Assembly (NCBI GenBank): GCA_028565635.1
Contig: JAOXYB010041727.1
Location: 1 to 11,300 of the forward strand
Direction of reading: 5' to 3'
Length of the DNA stretch: 11,300 bases
Origin: Phoronis ovalis
Lineage: Eukaryota > Phoronida > Phoronidae
Part shown: positions 7,337 to 11,300 of the stretch, in pieces
How positions within the stretch are numbered: position 1 is the first letter of the stretch
Layout: every line of letters starts with the position of its first letter
Notes under the pieces: model-generated
Databases searched by the model: none
Seen by the model: the letters and a program-made list of their open reading frames with translations, nothing else
Told to the model about the DNA's origin: nothing
Program-made: the position numbers and the translations under genes

Positions 7337-8178
7337 CTGAAAAGGAAAGATTTCATATAATTTATATATAAACATATGAATCAGTTGAAATTGTAATTAT
7401 ACCTATTTAGTTATATTTGCAAAGAAAAATGATACCATCTCAAACGGCTGTTTGAATTTAAAAAAAACTTTCGACACATGTAGAAATGCACTGTATCTTC
7501 CCCGGGTTTCGCACCAAAATTTCTGCTACTCGAACGGTCATGTTTGCGGACTTCCGTAAGTTGACAGGAACTCGAACACGTGCTAAGGAGTCGGCAATAG
7601 TACATACGGCCATTGTCTGTTACGGAAACTTATGAATATATTTCAGTGAACTCGAACAACTTTTGATGTGGTTCAAAATCCAAGCCAGGCAACTTTATTA
7701 TCGGGAGTATATAATCCACCAGGTAAACGTCGATATTTCCCAATGATCTACAATTAATAAATAGAGTTGATTCAGAAATGGTTGATTAGTGCGAGAGCTG
7801 AGTGCGTGGCCAAGGCACCTGGATCAGACAAATGTGAATTCCTCACAACGAATGGGAACCCTCAACTTCGTCTTTGACATATTTAAACGATATTCGTCAG
7901 TTTCCGTATCACGGAATGCCCGTGTGTACTATTTCCGATGGCTTAGAAATTATCCCAATCTCTAGAAATCTATTAGAGTCCCTGGCAACTTACGCGAGTC
8001 CCCAGCAATGACGGTTCGAGCAGCCTGAATTGTGGTGCGAGACTCGGAAAAAGAGTTCAAATGATAAGCAATATGGGCGCGAAAGCTGATTGACGGTCCG
8101 AGTCCACGCTGGTTAGGTGGATCCAAATTAATATATATAAATGAGTTCAATGATAACATTGCCCAAGATAAAACTTAC
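7337..8178 (-). other. Intron between CUB and stalk microexons
   Basis: An 842-base intron, GTAAGT to CCTTTTCAG. Its middle is occupied by the foldback element at 7494-8120. The part next to the first microexon (7340-7490) is homologous to the introns beside the other microexons, so the duplication boundary lies at about 7491. Confidence 0.75.
7494..8120. mobile_element. Foldback (inverted-repeat) element, MITE-like
   Basis: The left arm (about 7494-7655) is an imperfect reverse complement of the right arm (about 7885-8054). Matching landmarks are TCGCACCA.AATT, CTCGAAC.GTCAT, CGTAAGTTG.CAGG.ACTC, AATAGTACA.ACGG.CATT and TACGGAAACT. The spacer between the arms is about 230 bases. On the right the element seems to continue for about 65 bases past the arm, ending near GTCCACGCTGGTTAGGTGG. 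The equivalent outer left part is missing, because the arm meets the duplicated microexon flank abruptly at 7491-7494. No transposase is encoded; open frames in the arms are by-products. It lies within an intron of the surface-protein gene. Confidence 0.7.
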
Positions 8179-8407
8179 TTGATAAATCCTCAAAAGTAAA
8201 AGAGGCTTCCCATCCTGTTCTAGTAATTAAACGATTGGTGTGAAAATGAACCAACATTGAATTCTGTGTGGAGCTAACTGCGTTTGGGATTGTTAATCCA
8301 CCATAAGCATATATAATGGTTAGTGATGTAGTAGTATTACCATCGTAGACGGAAATTCTATCGCAACATTCCTGAGTCTCAAAGGAGCTAAATGTTAGCC
8401 GAATGGT
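8179..8407 (-). CDS. Exon: second half of CUB domain
   Basis: Acceptor CTCTTCCAG|ACC (phase 0), donor TATCAA|GTAAGT (phase 1), 76 codons plus one base. The product starts TIRLTFSSFETQECCDR, then ISVYDGNTTTS, and ends GWEASFTFEDLS. The I.L.F..F.......C.D.I.VYDG motif followed by F.TN.......GW.ASF is diagnostic of CUB. Two acidic calcium-site positions are present (the Asp after CC and YDG), but the third position near FHTN is Asn rather than the usual Asp. The fourth canonical cysteine, normally in the (F)CG segment, is Tyr here (YAYGG), while an extra Cys makes ECC. NTT is one N-glycosylation sequon. The joined codon to the first stalk microexon is ATT (Ile). Confidence 0.88.
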
Positions 8408-9074
8408 CTGGAAGAGATATTGAAACAATCTGGAAATTTCGTGATAATGTATTCATAGATCACTAAAGTACCACGTGGTTTTTGCGAAAATAGAGCTTTA
8501 CTTATAATTTGAATTAAGGGGTCACAGTGTAATGAAAAGATGGGTTACCAGGGCTTGACACCTGCTGAAAATAAGTAGTAGCCCTGTGGAGCTGCGTTCC
8601 AAATCAAGTAACCCTATTTAATTTCTGGGAGCCCAGCATTTTTTGTGCGAGCGTCCAAAGCATTTTTCAAAACGAAGTTCGCTTTGAAAATTGACTAGCC
8701 AAAGAAAAACAAAAACACACCCCAATCTATTTTTAATTTTAGAAACGATACGCAATTTCCGTTTGCTATTTGCTTTCCAAACGACGACGGAAATAGTCTT
8801 TTTGTGTTTGGATGTTAAAAATTGTTCAGAGGGAGACCGGGAGGTGGGTGCCCGTCGGGCCAACAGCTGCTGCAGTTCAGATGGCCCGAACAATATTAGT
8901 GGCCTCGGGCTATCGGACCACCGTAGCCCTGGGCGTTAAATAGACAAAACCATATGCAATATGTACCTCAATTTTACGTAATATTTGCCGATGCTACAAG
9001 AGACTACAATAGGTAATGCTTGACTTAATATTTTGGAAAAATATGCCAGCAACTGTGTCAAACATTTATCTCAC
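8408..9074 (-). other. Intron inside CUB domain
   Basis: A 667-base phase 0 intron, GTGAGA to CTCTTCCAG. It contains the GC-richer hairpin-bearing block at 8530-8940. The rest is AT-rich and featureless. Confidence 0.75.
8530..8940. repeat. Probable dispersed repeat with hairpins
   Basis: This block differs in composition from the intron around it. It holds a perfect 7-bp inverted repeat CAGGGCT/AGCCCTG (8549-8555 and 8580-8586), a second perfect 7-bp stem TCGGGCC/GGCCCGA (8855-8861 and 8883-8889) whose loop contains CAGCTGCTGCAG, and the 9-mer GTAGCCCTG at both sides (8578-8586 and 8923-8931). Open frames on both strands (minus 8618-8893, plus 8691-8939) have no domain I recognise and are better explained by the composition. 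A nonautonomous transposon or SINE-like insertion is likely. The family cannot be named from sequence alone. Confidence 0.4.
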
Positions 9075-9202
9075 CTGACCAGGGGGTGCATTAATATACC
9101 AATAGCAATTTTGACTGTTCGCATAAGAACCTGGGTAGTTCAGAGTGTGAATTGTACTGGGTTTTCTCAAGACTACACCATTTCTGCCGCATGCAAGTGG
9201 AG
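9075..9202 (-). CDS. Exon: first half of CUB domain
   Basis: This exon encodes 42 residues beginning PLACGRNGVVLRKPS and ending CYWYINAPPGQ. It is the classic front of a CUB domain: a first Cys-Gly, a LNYPGSYANSQNC strand (N-YP..Y....C) and the W.I.AP.GQ strand. The donor CCTGGTCAG|GTGAGA ends in phase 0 exactly before the (I).L.F..F strand, a common place for an intron within CUB. The cysteines of CG and QNCYW form the conserved first disulfide. CUB modules bind proteins, often through a calcium site, and are found in complement proteases, BMP1/tolloid, neuropilins and Kremen. The exon joins in frame with the PAN exon upstream (codon GCT) and the second CUB exon downstream. Confidence 0.87.
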
Positions 9203-10322
9203 CTAAATCCTGAACTTTAAAATTGAATACATCTTTGTTAAAGTTACAAATTGGAAAGTGGTCACCTCACTTTCGCTAAGGTAATTAAAATGTTATACAC
9301 AATTGCTATATGTTGATGTCTTGACATAGACTATATTCTTAATATATGCCACAGTTTGATAATGCAAAACCAGATTTGATTGGTGAGCTGAAATATAATT
9401 AAATGATTGTACTATCATTTCTGTTGAAAGAAAGAATGGTCCAGTTCAGGCTTCCGCTAAACTAAATAAATTCAGATTAATAAAAAATGTTGTATTTGTA
9501 AAATTGTATCATAACCCATATCATAACTGAATTAATAATTATTAAAAATGAATTTGCTCCGTTATAGCATTTGTGCTAAGCTACATACATTTCATCTAAA
9601 ACAAAAACATAACATTATTTGATATCTTGTATGAAAACTATGTAAAAGCAATGCAAAATGTTTTATACGAATGATAATTATTACCTATTAAGTATATCAG
9701 GAAACGTTGGCCTACAGGCCTCTAAATAATCCCCTTAGAATAGTGTACGCAGGTGCTTATTTAAGTTACAATCAAACAAAAACACGTCTGTGGCATTCCT
9801 ACATATACCTTCTACAGTAATATATTCGAAAGCTATTATTTCATTACTCAGTGACATATTTTGCCGGTTAACACCAATGGTAATCTAAAGATATTCTTTA
9901 TAGAATAAAAACGCAAATTATTTAGTGGTACATCTGCAAACCAGGAACATGCCTTATTTTGTCTACTTATGTTGGTATGTCATGAACAGTTGATCAAATA
10001 GTCGGAATGATTTGTACATAGTTGCGTGTAAAACGTTTTGGCCTGTTCTGACTTTGTTGTTTTTTAAAAACGTGCAAAGAACGTTTTATGTTTGTCCAGA
10101 AATACAGTGAAACAAAATGAAATTGAAAAAGACATGTTATGGGAAGAACATAACTTCTTATTTGTTAATTTAAATTATACATTAGCTGGAAAAAGGTGCG
10201 GACGTGATTTGGTAGTGATGTCGAGTTCCCACGTCATACTGGGTATGCATAAACATTATGATGTAAGGGCTCGCTTCGTTTTCGCTCAGGACTCGCAATG
10301 ATATATATATATATATACTTAC
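9203..10322 (-). other. Intron between PAN and CUB exons
   Basis: A 1120-base intron from GTAAGT to GGATTTAG. The acceptor choice was settled by phase: the nearer CAG six bases upstream (TTCAG|GATTTAG) would put the CUB exon out of frame after the phase 1 PAN exon, whereas TTTAG|CT gives Ala and the CUB frame. The intron is AT-rich. Apart from the AT tract and a possible repeat tail at 10200-10298, I see nothing in it. Confidence 0.65.
10299..10317. repeat. (AT)n microsatellite touching a splice donor
   Basis: About nine uninterrupted AT units. On the coding strand the PAN donor GTAAGT runs straight into (AT)n, so the repeat starts within the first intron bases. Plus-strand sequence just to the left (about 10266-10298) is GC-richer and may be the end of a dispersed repeat, but I cannot name it. 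Confidence 0.85.
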
Positions 10323-10550
10323 CGGTGCAAACCTTCTCAAATCTAATGCAGCAATCACCGGTATTGCTTGCCCCTGAGTTGTTTGCATATGTGAAACATC
10401 TTCTATCTGTAATATGGAAATCGACCGCTTTGCATTCCAGGTGATTCGTGCAGTAGTCAACACACTCCTGGTCAACCCTTCCCCTAAGGTAACCGATTTC
10501 CACACCACCTTGAGCAAAAAGATTACCCATATTCACCATGCTACACATTT
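10323..10550 (-). CDS. Exon: PAN/apple-like domain
   Basis: A symmetric phase 1-1 exon of 228 bases encodes a single compact module. The acceptor is CATCTTACAG|AA and the donor is ACCG|GTAAGT. Eight cysteines are visible, in segments such as MCSMVN, QECVDYCTNHLECKAVDF, DRRCFTY, GDCCIRF and KVCT. The C...C....C.AVDF...RRC.TY core is the usual PAN/apple pattern, a fold that mediates protein or carbohydrate binding in plasminogen, HGF and many invertebrate surface proteins. ANNSG contains one N-glycosylation sequon (NNS). The joined codon to the CUB exon reads GCT (Ala). A WSC domain, found at this place in Kremen, fits less well because its MTVE.C...C and C.CG signatures are absent. An internal ATG exists but there is no reason to start there, because the upstream kringle exon joins in frame. 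Confidence 0.85.
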
Positions 10551-11210
10551 CTGTAAGATGACAAGTATGCTTGTGAGAACATACGTTTCTTTAGTTTGTC
10601 CATATAAAACTGTAATGCATATTTGACTACTTATTATAGTAGGAGAGAATGATGGCCGGTCAATCAGGTGCTGCAGTTGCAAGCCATAGAAGTATACATT
10701 AAATTACCTATCCAAGACGACTTTATCAAAATACTCCAAAGTTGAGACACATAGGCATTCTGTTATCAATAGTAAGGGTGCGCGTAGGTTAAAATTCAAA
10801 TAAAAGATGCAACTTTTTGTAAAAATATTTGCTGATAACTAAAATGTCTAAATCTGCAACAAAGTACAATCAAACTGTTAGAATGAAATTTACATCCTTT
10901 GAAACAAAAGAAGGTAGAGCTTTGCTATAGCTAGTGGGATTTACCCCTGGATTAACTTCCTGATAGGTATGAGTAGACATCAGGATAAAATTCCCCAAAA
11001 GCCGTTAGTGTGTTTTTCACTATATTAGCTCGTCCGTAATTCTCGATTGGTGGAGCCGGTGGTTGTCTCGAAGCTGGAAGGCGAAATACAACTTAACCCC
11101 AGCACTATATCCAACTCTTGACAAGAAAAGCCTATCAAAAATGTTCACTGCCTTACTACATTGATATCATATTTTAGATGAAAATTATGTTTGGCACTAA
11201 TGTTGCTGAC
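10551..11210 (-). other. Intron between kringle and PAN exons
   Basis: A 660-base intron starting GTCAGC and ending TTACAG. Most of it is AT-rich and without recognisable content. A GC-richer patch at 10952-11092 has unusually open reading frames and is listed separately. Confidence 0.7.
10952..11092 (-). other. Unexplained open patch inside intron
   Basis: Between two in-frame stops, 46 codons read open on the minus strand, with segments RLPASRQPPAPPIENYGRA and FGEFYPDVYSYLSGS. The plus strand of the same patch also has an open stretch (NSRLVEPVVVSKLEGEI). The base composition is richer in G+C than the surrounding intron. Openness in several frames points more to a dispersed repeat or transposon remnant than to a host exon, though CTTCCAG at its 5' side could serve as an acceptor. 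It does not join in frame to any neighbouring exon and stop-free continuation is absent, so I leave it out of the gene model. Confidence 0.3.
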
Positions 11211-11300
11211 CTTCAGAACAAACAGGAATTGCACATGTTTCCCATTGGATTCTTGTGCGTGTCCAGCACCAAGGGCCACTGTCTTTCCAATCAGGGTTCC
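11211..11300 (-). CDS. Exon: C-terminal end of a kringle domain (partial)
   Basis: The exon runs off the right edge of the window. After two bases of a split codon it encodes 29 residues beginning NPDWKDSGPWCW and ending WETCAIPVCSE. This matches the end of a kringle (NPD....PWC......W..C.IP.C), including the three last cysteines and the tryptophans that shape the binding pocket. Kringles are triple-disulfide modules found in plasminogen, Kremen, ROR and neurotrypsin, where they bind proteins or lysine-type ligands. The first half of the domain should lie in sequence to the right. The donor reads GAAG|GTCAGC and leaves phase 1, matching the PAN exon. The two leading bases GG would fit a preceding Arg codon, usual before NPD. 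The main uncertainty is the donor, which is not a strong consensus. Confidence 0.82.

Larger units (their letters stand above)
5775..7490. repeat. Tandem duplicated segment carrying five stalk microexons
   Basis: Five units share exon and intron sequence. Common blocks on the plus strand include ACCTGAAATCGATATG, GAAAATAATACCTGTTGTT, TTAAATATAAACATATGAA, AGTTGAAATTGTAATTA, CAATTGATTTATACTTGATC and AATTATGCAAA. Spacing between exon starts is uneven (about 216, 534, 330 and 353 bases) because some units lack the outer block beginning GTAAACCA.GCTATCG, and the second gap holds an unrelated stretch at about 6355-6490. Exon variants fall into two groups: the pair at 6078 and 6612 (GACGCGGTT...TTAACAACAG), and those at 5862, 6942 and 7295 (AGCACAGACG...TCAACAACAG). 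This suggests at least two duplication steps. Confidence 0.9.
3863..11300 (-). other. Partial gene: kringle-PAN-CUB-mucin stalk-sushi-TM surface protein
   Basis: This is the gene-level entry for eleven exons listed separately. Joined, they give 419 complete codons with no internal stop: kringle end 1-29, PAN 30-106, CUB 107-225, Ser/Thr stalk 226-300, sushi 301-366, juxtamembrane, helix and tail 367-419. All introns are GT-AG on the minus strand. Junctions are phase 1 except the phase 0 junction inside CUB. Phase 1 module borders are typical of exon-shuffled extracellular proteins. The 5' part (signal peptide, start of the kringle, anything before it) lies beyond the right edge, so no promoter or start is visible. 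By inference the product is a type I membrane protein that binds extracellular ligands. The layout is similar to Kremen (kringle-WSC-CUB-stalk-TM), but the middle module has a PAN cysteine pattern and a sushi domain is added. I do not recognise a named orthologue. Confidence 0.75.

Noticed and set aside
7411-7605. Minus-strand open frame as a gene
   Set aside because: It spans the junction between duplicated intron and the left arm of the foldback element. The text is arm sequence and the mirrored frame at 7962-8159 comes from the other arm.
8618-8893. 91-codon minus-strand open frame as a protein
   Set aside because: It lies wholly inside a hairpin-bearing repeat block within the CUB intron, overlaps an open frame of similar length on the other strand, and has no domain or splice link.
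9203-9208. Upstream CAG as the CUB acceptor (TTCAG|GATTTAG)
   Set aside because: After the phase 1 PAN donor it would shift the CUB domain out of frame. The AG six bases further on keeps the frame.
10182-10517. 111-codon minus-strand frame overlapping the PAN exon
   Set aside because: It is in the wrong frame relative to the phase 1 kringle and CUB exons, lacks the PAN pattern, and runs through the AT microsatellite.
1-11300. CRISPR array, bacterial operon, phage or viral genes
   Set aside because: The only regular repeats are the exon-bearing tandem units and transposon-like repeats. There are no ribosome-binding sites or long intronless frames, and no viral replicase, capsid or envelope motif.
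1-11300. tRNA or rRNA genes
   Set aside because: I found no cloverleaf with A and B boxes and no conserved rRNA segment by eye. The GC hairpins at 8549-8889 do not fit a tRNA.

Overview
The window is AT-rich eukaryotic DNA. It has no bacterial-style operons. Coding sequence comes in short pieces separated by introns with GT-AG borders, and dispersed and tandem repeats lie between them. The domain set (kringle, PAN/apple, CUB, sushi, Ser/Thr-rich stalk) marks an animal. The intron style, repeat load and domain mix suggest an aquatic invertebrate, perhaps a mollusc, but the phylum is inference.

The main content is one gene on the minus strand. It enters at the right edge and runs to about position 3863. 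Its exons, in transcript order, are: end of a kringle domain (11211-11300, cut by the window edge); PAN/apple domain (10323-10550); CUB domain in two exons (9075-9202 and 8179-8407); five tandem Ser/Thr-rich microexons (7295-7336, 6942-6983, 6612-6662, 6078-6125, 5862-5906); one sushi/CCP domain (4795-4992); and a terminal exon with a transmembrane helix, a 14-residue tail and a stop (3863-4023). The eleven pieces join in one open frame of 419 residues. Every junction is phase 1 except the one inside the CUB domain, which is phase 0. The predicted product is a type I cell-surface protein with kringle, PAN and CUB modules held above the membrane on a mucin-like stalk and a sushi module. The order kringle / Cys-rich module / CUB / Ser-Thr stalk / membrane recalls Kremen co-receptors, with a PAN domain where Kremen has WSC.

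The microexons sit in a locally duplicated segment, about 5775-7490, in which exon and flanking intron were copied together. Each exon length is a multiple of three, so adding, losing or skipping a unit changes stalk length without breaking the frame. Each copy also keeps a second donor-like site about 40 bases downstream, which would add an early stop.

Introns and flanks carry repeats: an imperfect inverted-repeat (foldback) element at 7494-8120 with a relative at 3707-3812, a hairpin-bearing GC-richer block at 8530-8940, an (AT)n tract touching the PAN donor, a dispersed repeat at 1860-1940 and 5600-5690, and small tandem repeats. The left third (1-3800) has no confident gene. It holds weak exon candidates: a possible SLC22-like piece on the plus strand at 3127-3280, a possible membrane or tail exon at 1-123, and a possible decayed sushi exon at 2139-2300.
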